Of a stretch of 44,471 nucleotides of DNA, positions 7,081 to 15,387 are shown piece after piece (the first letter of the stretch is position 1; each line of letters opens with the position of its first letter). A program made the translations under genes and the position numbers. The notes beneath the pieces were generated by a model, which saw only the letters and a program-made list of their open reading frames with translations, ran no database searches and was not told where the DNA came from. Origin of the DNA: Verrucomicrobiota bacterium (GTDB lineage: Bacteria > Verrucomicrobiota > Verrucomicrobiia > Chthoniobacterales > Xiphinematobacteraceae); the NCBI GenBank assembly GCA_023269545.1, contig JAHFTB010000020.1:1-44471 (forward strand), given 5' to 3'.

Positions 7081-8385
7081 TTATTCATATCGCAAGGCTT
7101 TGACCGGATCCAAACGAGCGGCAAACCAAGCGGGGATCAATGCGGCTACTGAACAGATGATAAACGCACTGATACAGATGGTAAGGACATCGGAGGGAAT
7201 TATTTCCGCAGGAATCTCCGAAAATTGATACACATCTTTTGGGAATATTTGAATTCCTAGAATCGATGATAACCAATGGCTCACTTCGTTACGATAACGC
7301 ACGAGCCACATTCCCAAACCTAGTCCACTCAGAGTGCCAAAAAAGCCCACTACCATTCCTTGGGCAACAAAAACACTGATAATTTGCCAGGTCTGTGCTC
7401 CCAGAGCTTTAAGGATACCGATTTCGCGGGTCTTTTGGACAGTAACGGTGATCAAGGTATTCATGATGCCAAAGGCAGCCACTAAGATGATGAACATGAG
7501 CAGGAAAAACATGACGTTTCTTTCCATATGGATGGCGTCAAAAAGCGATTTGTTCTGGTCAATCCAAGTGTCCACCATCAGATCAGGAGGAAGGGTGCGC
7601 AAAAGATCCTGTTTAACTTCTGTAGCGTGATAGGGATCGGAGGTCTTGATTGCCAGCCCATGGATGCCATTTCCCAAGTCATAGAGTTCTTGTCCAATAT
7701 AGAGAGGCACAAGTAAAAATTGGCTGTCGTAAAGGTAACGGCCTGTCTGGAAGATGCCAGTGACAGTAAGAGTCTTTGGCAGTGTCAATTGACGGAGGCT
7801 GCTCAGGTCGGTCCCTTTTTCTCCATTTCTACTTCGCTTTTCTAGACGGTCCAGTTCGGCAATGATTTCGCTTACGTTGGCGGGCGAGTAAATGGTGATT
7901 TGATCGCCGACTTCTATACCGAGACTACGGGCAAGATCGAGTCCCAAAATAGCATTGTCCCCATTGAGGTCAAATTTTCCGTTAAAAAGGAGTTTGCGTA
8001 TATCAGTCACTTTTAACTCCAGGTCCGGATCGATTCCCCGCATAATGGGAACAAGGCGCCGATGATTGAATTCCAGAATGACCGGTCCCTGAACATAGGG
8101 GGCTATACCGGTAATATAATGACGCGCTTGTGCTTTTTGCATCATCTCCTGCCAATTATCGAGTATCCCTCTGGAAGTAATATTCACGTGGGGGTCAAAG
8201 CCAATGACCTTGCGGCGGAGTTCCAGTTCAAAACCTGTCATGACAGAAATCACTACGATGAGGACTGTCACACCGAGAGTCACTCCAATGATCGAAATCA
8301 GGGTAATGATGGATAGAAAAGTCCGTTTTGGCTTGAGGTAACGGAGTGCTAAAAAGGGAGTAAAGGGTAGTTTGAAAGAGCTCAC
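7081..8385 (-). CDS. LolC/LolE-family lipoprotein-releasing ABC transporter permease
   Basis: LolC/E proteins form the inner-membrane part of the LolCDE transporter, which extracts mature lipoproteins for transfer to the outer membrane. The 434 residues match the family in length and layout: conserved opening F-L-A-L-R-Y-L-K-P-K-R, a first membrane helix at about 23-50, a large periplasmic domain starting G-F-D-P-H-V-N-I, and three C-terminal helices beginning near M-F-F-L-L-M-F-I-I-L-V-A-A-F-G-I-M-N with the coupling motif K-T-R-E-I-G-I-L-K-A-L-G-A. The start is a GTG at 8385. The ATPase LolD is not adjacent, so the partner must be encoded elsewhere. A single permease of this type may work as a homodimer, so C and E cannot be told apart. 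Confidence 0.9.
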   Translation of the reverse strand: MSSFKLPFTPFLALRYLKPKRTFLSIITLISIIGVTLGVTVLIVVISVMTGFELELRRKVIGFDPHVNITSRGILDNWQEMMQKAQARHYITGIAPYVQGPVILEFNHRRLVPIMRGIDPDLELKVTDIRKLLFNGKFDLNGDNAILGLDLARSLGIEVGDQITIYSPANVSEIIAELDRLEKRSRNGEKGTDLSSLRQLTLPKTLTVTGIFQTGRYLYDSQFLLVPLYIGQELYDLGNGIHGLAIKTSDPYHATEVKQDLLRTLPPDLMVDTWIDQNKSLFDAIHMERNVMFFLLMFIILVAAFGIMNTLITVTVQKTREIGILKALGAQTWQIISVFVAQGMVVGFFGTLSGLGLGMWLVRYRNEVSHWLSSILGIQIFPKDVYQFSEIPAEIIPSDVLTICISAFIICSVAALIPAWFAARLDPVKALRYE

Positions 8386-8673
8386 AAATATGATAAAACC
8401 GTCGGTTTGTAAAAATTACCGGCCTGTAAAAAGCCCCTGCGCATGTGCAGTCTAGCCTGAAAATTTCATGAGAAGAACAAAAAAGCAGCAAGGCCTCGCG
8501 CATAAAGCATTATAGTTAAATATGTTAAAATAAAAACTAAGAGAGACTTCGCTGCCTCCAAAATGTAATGGGGAAGAGCTGGAAATTCCAGGATTTAATG
8601 GCAGAAAAATTGAAGGGAATTTTCGATGTGCTAGTTCAAACCTCCATTTCAATAAACAGATTTATCTCCTAAA

Positions 8674-9861
8674 TTAATCTACAACTTTCTGCTCCTTACC
8701 TCTCCACTTTTTCGGGGGTACTGCACTATCAGCTTTGTCTTTTATCTGATTATCTTTAACGAGATGGTATAAGATCTCTGCAGCCGCTCGGGCTTCCGTA
8801 AGAGCGCCTTCCATTTCGCCAAATTTTTGACTCAACTTTGCGCATTCGTGATGAAGCACATCAATGCTCGAACGATCCCGCTCGGCCTGTTCCGTTGCTG
8901 CGCTTCTGACCTGCTCCAACTCGTCTCGCACTTTTAGAAGGTTGGAACGCTCATGATCCACTTCTCGTAAAGTTCGCTGAAAATCATCGTGATAACGTTT
9001 CTCGACGGCTGCGGCGGCAATTCGTTGACGCTCTAATTCGGCTGTAAATTCTTGTTGGCTGATTCGAAATGCATTTTGAATCTCACATTGCTGTTCTGCG
9101 GCGCTTTGCCTGGTTTTCTCTAATTCCTCCTGAAGCTTAAGCAAATTTGAACGCTCTCGCTCTGTTTCTAATACAGCTCTCTGAAGGTTCACTTGATAAC
9201 GCTCCTCTAAAGCGGTTACGGTAATCCGCTGCCGCTCGAGCTCAGCTGCAAATTCCTGCTGACTGGTTTTTAGCGCCTCATGGATTTGGTGCCGCTGGTG
9301 AGCATGATCCTCTAGTTGACGCTGTAGCACCACTTTCTCGCCTTCTTCTTTAGCAAGCTTCTGTTCCACTGAGCGTAGATTTTCTTCACAACTCCGAAAT
9401 TTAACCTGAATTTCTTCCCGAGACTCTTGCGCTAATTTCGCTTGGATTTCCGCCTGTTCCGTTGCGGATTGGGCCATCAGAACACTGGTCTGTGCCTCAT
9501 TACGCGTAGCATCTAAGCTTTCATGGGCGAGTGCTTGAGCGCGTTGCCACAATGCCCCTGTCATTTCGCCGACCACCTCGCGCAAGGCAACTGGCAAATC
9601 AGGACATTCAATGCGGATGCGACTCTTTTCCCGGAGCGTTTTCCAAAATCGTCCAAGCGCCTCTGCCGGTGCGCTCATACTCCCTTTTCGCACCAATTGA
9701 TAAAGCTTATTTGCAGTGGGAGTGACGCCGTATCGAAAAAAAAGCAAACCGCATACTTCCCAATACAGCTCTTGAGTGTCCTCACATTTCAAACGCAATT
9801 CCTTGATTTCAGACTGAAGGCTTTCGCTGAACAAAAAATTTTCAGAGGTCTCTGTTGTCAT
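8674..9861 (-). CDS. KfrA-like DNA-binding coiled-coil protein
   Basis: Residues about 30-110 match the KfrA N-terminal domain seen in plasmid-encoded DNA-binding proteins: an acidic helix, then G-V-T-P-T-A-N-K-L-Y-Q-L-V-R-K-G-S-M-S-A-P and a Trp-containing helix F-W-K-T-L-R. The remaining 280 residues are an almost unbroken coiled coil rich in Glu, Gln, Arg and Ala. It contains a 68-residue internal duplication (about 190-257 and 258-325, both with S-Q-Q-E-F-x-A-E-L-E-R-Q-R). KfrA proteins bind operator repeats near their own promoters and oligomerise through the coiled coil. Here the gene is divergent from a tyrosine recombinase, with two perfect palindromes between them, so autoregulation and control of the recombinase are likely. 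A plasmid or integrative-element origin is inferred. Confidence 0.82.
   Translation of the reverse strand: MTTETSENFLFSESLQSEIKELRLKCEDTQELYWEVCGLLFFRYGVTPTANKLYQLVRKGSMSAPAEALGRFWKTLREKSRIRIECPDLPVALREVVGEMTGALWQRAQALAHESLDATRNEAQTSVLMAQSATEQAEIQAKLAQESREEIQVKFRSCEENLRSVEQKLAKEEGEKVVLQRQLEDHAHQRHQIHEALKTSQQEFAAELERQRITVTALEERYQVNLQRAVLETERERSNLLKLQEELEKTRQSAAEQQCEIQNAFRISQQEFTAELERQRIAAAAVEKRYHDDFQRTLREVDHERSNLLKVRDELEQVRSAATEQAERDRSSIDVLHHECAKLSQKFGEMEGALTEARAAAEILYHLVKDNQIKDKADSAVPPKKWRGKEQKVVD
8889..9294 (-). repeat. Internal 68-residue duplication in the KfrA-like gene
   Basis: Two consecutive coiled-coil segments of 68 residues align without gaps. Both contain S-Q-Q-E-F-x-A-E-L-E-R-Q-R-I, a Y near the middle, E-R-S-N-L-L-K and a closing E-Q. 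The duplication lengthens the coiled coil by exactly one unit. DNA identity is lower than protein similarity, so it is not recent. Confidence 0.75.
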
Positions 9862-9876
9862 TCTATAATAAATAAT

Positions 9877-9893
9877 ACAACATATTATGTTGT
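9877..9893. promoter_or_regulatory. Perfect palindrome 1 between kfrA-like gene and recombinase
   Basis: ACAACATATTATGTTGT is two perfect 8-base arms around a single T. It ends 16 bases upstream of the kfrA-like start codon at 9861, a classic place for an autorepressor operator. Confidence 0.6.
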
Positions 9894-9917
9894 AAATCTT
9901 GATTTCAAAAGATATAA

Positions 9918-9943
9918 TTTGACATTATTACTCTAATGTCAAA
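9918..9943. promoter_or_regulatory. Perfect palindrome 2 overlapping face-to-face TTGACA boxes
   Basis: Arms TTTGACATTA (9918-9927) and TAATGTCAAA (9934-9943) are perfectly complementary with a 6-base spacer. Each arm contains the consensus -35 hexamer TTGACA, one on each strand. A protein bound here would cover promoters for both divergent genes. The matching -10 boxes are weak, so the promoter reading is tentative. Confidence 0.6.
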
Positions 9944-9967
9944 AAAATTTGGAATTTTTTCTTGCAA

Positions 9968-11209
9968 ATGCAGAAGCCATTAAAAATTGAGTCCCAAACC
10001 CTTACTCCCCTAAAAAGGAGCTCCCCAATCCCCCAACCGGTCACCATAGAAAATCTCACAGTGATCGATGCCCTCTCTGGTCGCCAGGGATACAATCGAT
10101 CCTCAGGCTATCGCCAAATTGCCGCCGACACGGATCGTGATGCCATCCTCGCCTGGTTAAACCGTTATTCTGATAATCCCCATACTTTCGCCAGTAATCG
10201 TAAGGAATCGGAACGCCTCCTCCTCTGGTCACTCGTGGAAACAGGAAAAGCCCTTTCCTCTCTCACACACGACCATCTCTTACTCTACCAACGTTTTTTA
10301 GCAAATCCCCAACCTACCGAACGATGGGTCATGGCCAAGGGACGGAAATGGCCACGCCATCATCCTTTGTGGCGACCATTCGTAGGCCCCCTTTCACTTA
10401 CAAGCGTGCGCCAAGCTCTCGTCATTTTGAATTCGATGTTTAGTTGGTTGGTACAAGTGGGCTACCTGATGGGCAACCCACTCTCCTTTCTCCGACAACG
10501 TCGTACTCCACAAACAACTCGAATCATTCGTTTTCTGGACGAAGAAGCTTGGACACAAGTGAAGCTCACGATTCAGTCCATGCCAGTCGCCACCATCCGG
10601 GAACAAGCCACTCAGGCACGGACGCGCTGGGTATTCAGCTTACTCTTCTTGTGCGGTCTCCGTATCTCCGAAGTAGTCAGCAACACAATGGGAAAATTTT
10701 TCTGTCGAACTGATAAAGACGGGCAGTGGCGATGGTGGCTCGATGTGACAGGCAAAGGCAATAAATCCCGACTTGTGCCAGCGACCACCGATCTCATGCG
10801 GGAAGTGGCGCATTATCGAGAGAGCGTGGGGCTCCCCTCTCTTCCTCTGGAGCATGAAGCAACTCCCTTGCTCTTGCCTCTTGCCTGGCACACTTCACAA
10901 CAAGGAATCCTGCCTTCTCCTTTGACTCGCTCTGCAGCCCATACCATCATCAAAGCGATATTTGAACAAACGGCCCGGCGTTTGGAGGCACAAGGGGAAA
11001 ACTATTGGGCCCGGGCCCAGCGTCTTCGGGCAGCCTCAGCTCACTGGCTTCGTCACACAGCAGGTTCTCGCCTCGCGGACAGTGTCGATCTCCGTCATGT
11101 GCGCGACACGTTGGGGCACGCCTCTCTCAATACTACCAGTCTCTATCTCCACACCGAAGAAGACAAACGACATCGTGCAATAGAAACTGGCCATCGGTTA
11201 AGTTGGTAG
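9968..11209 (+). CDS. Tyrosine recombinase (XerC/D-like), partner of the KfrA-like gene
   Basis: The catalytic domain is complete: Arg in F-L-C-G-L-R-I-S-E-V-V, Lys in G-K-G-N-K-S-R-L-V-P, H-W-L-R-H in the H-x-x-R box, L-G-H-A-S and the nucleophile Tyr in T-S-L-Y-L-H. The N-terminal half is a SAM-like core-binding domain with an extension of about 40 residues not found in XerC or XerD, making 413 residues instead of about 300. A TTG at 9962 would add two residues; I take the ATG at 9968. It is divergent from the KfrA-like gene across a palindrome-rich 100-bp region. Roles could include resolving replicon dimers or mobilising an element. The host Xer proteins are more likely encoded elsewhere. 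Confidence 0.85.
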   Translation: MQKPLKIESQTLTPLKRSSPIPQPVTIENLTVIDALSGRQGYNRSSGYRQIAADTDRDAILAWLNRYSDNPHTFASNRKESERLLLWSLVETGKALSSLTHDHLLLYQRFLANPQPTERWVMAKGRKWPRHHPLWRPFVGPLSLTSVRQALVILNSMFSWLVQVGYLMGNPLSFLRQRRTPQTTRIIRFLDEEAWTQVKLTIQSMPVATIREQATQARTRWVFSLLFLCGLRISEVVSNTMGKFFCRTDKDGQWRWWLDVTGKGNKSRLVPATTDLMREVAHYRESVGLPSLPLEHEATPLLLPLAWHTSQQGILPSPLTRSAAHTIIKAIFEQTARRLEAQGENYWARAQRLRAASAHWLRHTAGSRLADSVDLRHVRDTLGHASLNTTSLYLHTEEDKRHRAIETGHRLSW

Positions 11210-11305
11210 AACCCATAGCTTAAAAAAGTTGCGAATTGCCCCCAAGAACTGAATAGATAATTAAAGACCGCCCAGTTCCTGGGGAATTCCTGATCAATAC
11301 CAGTG
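11207..11305 (+). repeat. Dispersed structured repeat, copy A
   Basis: The element begins within the stop codon of the recombinase gene: TAGAACCCATAGCTTAAAAAAG. Its core CCCAAGAACTGAATAGATAA is identical in copy B. It folds into AGCTT/AAGTT (with one G-U pair), and later CCCAG-TTC-CTGGG. Compared with copies B and D it lacks the middle GCTTTC...GAAAG hairpin. Confidence 0.8.
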
Positions 11306-11474
11306 ACCCAAAAATCAGTAATACGCTCACGAGAATGGCACGGATTGGGGGATGATATTTGTTTCAGAATATTCAGAATATTTTGAAATAAAATAACTTG
11401 TATGATAATTGGTCGAAATTCTGGCATTGCCATATGGAATACTTTGATTAGTATTTCGCGCCTCCCCTATTTTC

Positions 11475-13559
11475 ATGAACAATCCGGTTGGCTTTTTTCT
11501 GCCCTCACTGAATTCTCAAATTATTTTTTCGCTTACCTGTGGTTTCATCGGCCTCGTGGTAGCGATGGGACTCATCCGTATCATCCTTTCTGCTTCCGCA
11601 GGATCTGAAGCTTTGCAAAAGATTGCTGCGGCTATTCAAGAAGGAGCTCAGGCTTATCTCCGACGACAAATTACCACTATCAGTTGCATTGCTGTGTTGA
11701 TTTTCTGTCTTTTTCTTTGGTTAAGAGGAATGCCCACCGCATTAGGTTTTATCGTAGGAGCAATTTGCTCATTGGCAGCTGGTTATGTGGGAATGAGAAT
11801 TGCAGTTATTGCCAATGTACGGACAGCTCAAGCAGCAACAACCAGTGCTTTGGCAGCTTTGCGAATTGCTTTCAATGGAGGCGCAGTGACCGGTTTGTTG
11901 GTGGTCGCCTTGGCTCTCCTGGCCGTAGGAATATATTATCTCATAGCCCAAAACTTCATGGAAACTCGCGAAGTAATTAATTCGCTGATAGGCCTTGCCT
12001 TCGGAGCCAGCCTCATTAGCGTCTTCGCTCGGCTTGGAGGAGGTATTTACACTAAAGCTGCTGATGTGGGAGCCGATTTAGTAGGCAAAATCGAGCAGCG
12101 ATTGGATGAGGATGACCCACGCAATCCGGCCACCATTGCGGATAACGTAGGGGACAATGTCGGGGATTGTGCAGGCATGGCTGCCGATGTGTTCGAAACT
12201 TACGCCGTCAGTTTGATTGGAGCCGTATTCGTGGGTTTTCTGCTCACTCCCGCGGACTCCGGAGCTATGGCTCTTCCCTTTCTCTTAGGGGGGATCTCCA
12301 TTATTGGATCCATTCTCGGCATTCTATTTGTGAACATTTTTCGTTGCTCCCCGGGTACGTCCCTTATGGCTGCCGTGGGGATCAATGCTGTATTCTCAGC
12401 CATTGCCTTTTATCCGGTGGTCACCACCCTAATTCCTGCCTCTCTTCAAGTTGCCAATCAAAATCATCCCGCTTTTAATATTTATATTTCCACTTTGGTG
12501 GGGCTGGCAATGACCGTGGCTGTAGTCTTAATCACTAACTACTATACTTCCACCGCTTATCGTCCCGTTCGATCTATCGCACGGGCTTCTGAAACCGGCC
12601 ATGCCACAAACATTATTGCAGGGCTTGCCACGGGAAACCATGCCACAGCCCTACCTGTCATCTTCATTATAGGAGCTATCCTTTCGAGCTATTCTATGGG
12701 AGGACTCTATGGCGTCGCTATCGCTGTCATGAGTATGCTCTCACTTTCCGGAATTATCATTTCTCTCGATGCCTTTGGCCCTATTACGGATAATGCTGGC
12801 GGCATTGCCGTCATGGGTGGACTGTCTCAGGAAACCCGCAAGGTGACCGACTCTTTGGATGCTATTGGCAATACCATGAAAGCCGTTACCAAAGGTTACG
12901 CCATTGCCTCCGCCGGTCTCGCAGCTCTCGTCCTTTTTGGCTCCTATGTACAAGAGCTTCAAACTCATGTGGCTTCCAATGGTGGACAGGCTTTTCTTTC
13001 TTTCTCTCTGAGTGATCCTCGTATCTTGGTGGGCCTCCTCATTGGTGGTCTTCTCCCTTTTTCCTTTAGTGCTTTTAGCATGGATGCTGTCGGAAAAGCT
13101 GCCGGCGCCGTAGTTCGCGAAGTTCGACGCCAGATAGAACTTAAGCCCGGTATCCTTCGAGGGGAAGATACTCCGGAATATGCGACTTGCGTAGACATTG
13201 TCACCAAAGCCGCTCTCCGCGAAATGATTGTCCCGGCTCTTCTTCCCCTGCTTACCGTAATTATCGTGGCTGCCATCCCCTGTCTCGGCATGATAGCTCT
13301 CGGTGGAGTCCTGGTAGGCACCATCGTTACCGGCCTGTTTTTAGCAATTGCGATGACATCCAGTGGAGGTGCGTGGGACAATGCCAAAAAATTCATTGAA
13401 GAAGGTAATTTTGGAGGCAAAGGATCCGAAACCCATGCGGCCGCTGTCACCGGAGACACTGTGGGAGATCCCTACAAAGATACCGCCGGACCCGCCATCA
13501 ATCCTATGATCAAGGTGGTCAATATTGTTGCTATCCTCATTATTCCCATCATTTTTTAG
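11475..13559 (+). CDS. hppA: Proton-translocating membrane pyrophosphatase (K+-independent type)
   Basis: The enzyme couples hydrolysis of pyrophosphate to proton pumping across the inner membrane. The 694 residues span about 16 helices. Signature motifs are present: D-D-P-R-N-P-A-T-I-A-D-N-V-G-D-N-V-G-D in the pyrophosphate site, D-A-F-G-P-I-T-D-N-A-G-G-I-A, and the C-terminal G-D-T-V-G-D-P-Y-K-D-T-A-G-P. In the ion-specificity region (about 465-475) the sequence reads G-N-T-M-K-A-V-T-K-G. Potassium-dependent enzymes have Ala and Gly where this has Lys and Thr, so it belongs to the potassium-independent class, which is nearly always a proton pump. It stands alone, and copies of the dispersed repeat lie in both flanking gaps. 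Confidence 0.95.
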   Translation: MNNPVGFFLPSLNSQIIFSLTCGFIGLVVAMGLIRIILSASAGSEALQKIAAAIQEGAQAYLRRQITTISCIAVLIFCLFLWLRGMPTALGFIVGAICSLAAGYVGMRIAVIANVRTAQAATTSALAALRIAFNGGAVTGLLVVALALLAVGIYYLIAQNFMETREVINSLIGLAFGASLISVFARLGGGIYTKAADVGADLVGKIEQRLDEDDPRNPATIADNVGDNVGDCAGMAADVFETYAVSLIGAVFVGFLLTPADSGAMALPFLLGGISIIGSILGILFVNIFRCSPGTSLMAAVGINAVFSAIAFYPVVTTLIPASLQVANQNHPAFNIYISTLVGLAMTVAVVLITNYYTSTAYRPVRSIARASETGHATNIIAGLATGNHATALPVIFIIGAILSSYSMGGLYGVAIAVMSMLSLSGIIISLDAFGPITDNAGGIAVMGGLSQETRKVTDSLDAIGNTMKAVTKGYAIASAGLAALVLFGSYVQELQTHVASNGGQAFLSFSLSDPRILVGLLIGGLLPFSFSAFSMDAVGKAAGAVVREVRRQIELKPGILRGEDTPEYATCVDIVTKAALREMIVPALLPLLTVIIVAAIPCLGMIALGGVLVGTIVTGLFLAIAMTSSGGAWDNAKKFIEEGNFGGKGSETHAAAVTGDTVGDPYKDTAGPAINPMIKVVNIVAILIIPIIF

Positions 13560-13613
13560 CGCATTGAATTCAGAACGCGTCTCCTGCTTCCCGAAGGTTT
13601 GTTTCCGATGAAG

Positions 13614-13716
13614 AGTAGAACCCACAGCTTAAACAAGCTACGATTGCTCCCAAGAACTGAATAGATAAAGAAATGCTTTCTCCAAAGAAAACCCAATTCC
13701 TGGGCAGATTCTGTTT
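13614..13716 (+). repeat. Dispersed structured repeat, copy B
   Basis: This is a full-length copy between the convergent hppA and emrB-like genes. Segments shared with the others are GTAGAACCCACAGCTTAAAC, CCCAAGAACTGAATAGATAA, AGAAATGCTTTC and ATTCCTGGGCAGA. The predicted stems are AGCTT/AAGCT, TTTC/GAAA and CCCA/TGGG. It shares AGAAATGCTTTC with copy D, which is missing from copy A. Confidence 0.85.
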
Positions 13717-13802
13717 ATTCAGTGATGTGACGCAAAAAAGGGAAACCTGGTAGGCTAAAATGGTTTTTTTGCTCCCAGAGCTCCTCAAGTGCGTAACATC
13801 AG

Positions 13803-15374
13803 TTATTCAGAATGCCCGCCTATTGAAGAAATACCTTTGGGTATGAGAAAAATCAGAGGAAAAATCGCTAAGCTCACGACACCCATGACAATAAAAACGT
13901 CAATATACGAAAGCATAGCCGCCTGACGTAGCACCTGCTGGTATGCCTGTTGCATATACTCTATCTGATGAAGGGAAGGAAATAGAGAATGCATCCGTTG
14001 AAGAAAATTTTGCGTCCCTACTTCATAAGGGGTGACATGCTCCACCAATCTCACTTGATGGAATTGGCTCCTTTGAGCAAGAAGAGTATTTGAAATGGCA
14101 ATTCCGACACTTCCACCAAGATTTCTGGCAAGATTAATAAGTGCCGCGGCGCCATTATTTTCACCAGGCGATAAGCCATCATAAGCTACTCGGGTAACAG
14201 GGATAAATATCAAAGCGATACCGGCGACTTGCAGAACTCGAGAGAATGAAGCCTGTTCAAAACTGATATTAATATTAAAACCAGATAAATGAAATAAAGC
14301 CGCCGCTTGCAATAGCAAGCCCCCTCCTATGAGGACCCGTGAGGATACCTTTTTAATTAAAAATCCTCCCACCAAAGGCATCATCAACACCAGAAAGAAT
14401 CCCCCCATCGTTAGAGCGGCACCAGACTGTTGAGCAGTATAGCCTAACACCTGCTCTAAAAATTGGGGCAAAATAGCCGTGATACCAAAAAGCACGAATC
14501 CCATGGCAAACATCATCAAAAAAGCCGCTAAAAAATGAGGAAGACGCAGAAGATTGATGTTCACAATGGGGCTCCGCTGCCAAGACTCCCAAAAGACCAA
14601 TACCAACAAAGATACACCGGAGGTGACTGCAAGAGCGAGTATCAACGGCGAAGAAAACCAGTCATACCGCTGGCCTCGATCCACAAAAAACTCCAAACAG
14701 CCAATCCCAATCACGCTAAGTGCAAATCCAATAAAATCAAACTGAAATCTGCCGCCTCTGGATAAGCGCTCACGCTCCACTGCGGTTTGAATAGGTTCAC
14801 TTACGAAAAGGCTGGTCAGTACCAAAGAAATCATGCCTACCGGGATGTTGATGAGAAAAATCCAGTGCCAGCTGTAGTTGTCAGTAATCCAGCCTCCCAG
14901 GGCAGGCCCAATGGCAGGCGCAAATACCACGGAAAGACCATATACCGAAAAAGCCATCCCCCTTTTTTCCGGCGGAAAAATATCCGCTAACATGGATTGT
15001 ACGATAGGCGCCATTCCCGCTCCCCCAAGGCCTTGGAGAATTCGAAAAAATAAAAGCCAATTTAAATTAGGTGCGAAGGCGCAAAGAAGCGAGCTCGCCG
15101 TAAAACTTGCCACACAAAACATGTAATATGGTTTGCACCCGAAAACGGTCCCCAGCCATCCGCTAATAGGCATCATGACGGCATTAGCTACTAAATAAGA
15201 CGTCAACACCCAGGTGCTCTCATCCAAGCCTGCCCCTAACCCTCCCGCAATATGCGCCAAGGAAACATTTGCAATACTGCTGTCCAATACCTCCATAAAG
15301 GTGGATAGCGAAATAATCAACGTGACCAGCCATGGATTCACCTGGTTGCTTAAGGCGGGTCGAATTCCGTACAT
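13803..15374 (-). CDS. EmrB/QacA-type drug efflux transporter (DHA2 family, 14 TM)
   Basis: This is the inner-membrane pump of a tripartite efflux system that exports hydrophobic toxic compounds using the proton gradient. The 523 residues fit the 14-helix DHA2 family. Motifs include L-D-S-S-I-A-N-V in helix 1 (motif D1), the S-G-W-L-G-T-V-F-G loop 2-3, and G-P-A-L-G-G-W-I-T-D (motif C of antiporters). It is the last gene of a leftward operon after a TetR regulator, an EmrA-like fusion protein and a second MFS transporter, with 13 bases to its upstream neighbour. EmrA/EmrB pairing is the obvious working unit. No TolC gene is nearby. Confidence 0.92.
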   Translation of the reverse strand: MYGIRPALSNQVNPWLVTLIISLSTFMEVLDSSIANVSLAHIAGGLGAGLDESTWVLTSYLVANAVMMPISGWLGTVFGCKPYYMFCVASFTASSLLCAFAPNLNWLLFFRILQGLGGAGMAPIVQSMLADIFPPEKRGMAFSVYGLSVVFAPAIGPALGGWITDNYSWHWIFLINIPVGMISLVLTSLFVSEPIQTAVERERLSRGGRFQFDFIGFALSVIGIGCLEFFVDRGQRYDWFSSPLILALAVTSGVSLLVLVFWESWQRSPIVNINLLRLPHFLAAFLMMFAMGFVLFGITAILPQFLEQVLGYTAQQSGAALTMGGFFLVLMMPLVGGFLIKKVSSRVLIGGGLLLQAAALFHLSGFNINISFEQASFSRVLQVAGIALIFIPVTRVAYDGLSPGENNGAAALINLARNLGGSVGIAISNTLLAQRSQFHQVRLVEHVTPYEVGTQNFLQRMHSLFPSLHQIEYMQQAYQQVLRQAAMLSYIDVFIVMGVVSLAIFPLIFLIPKGISSIGGHSE

Positions 15375-15387
15375 ATTAACTTACACT

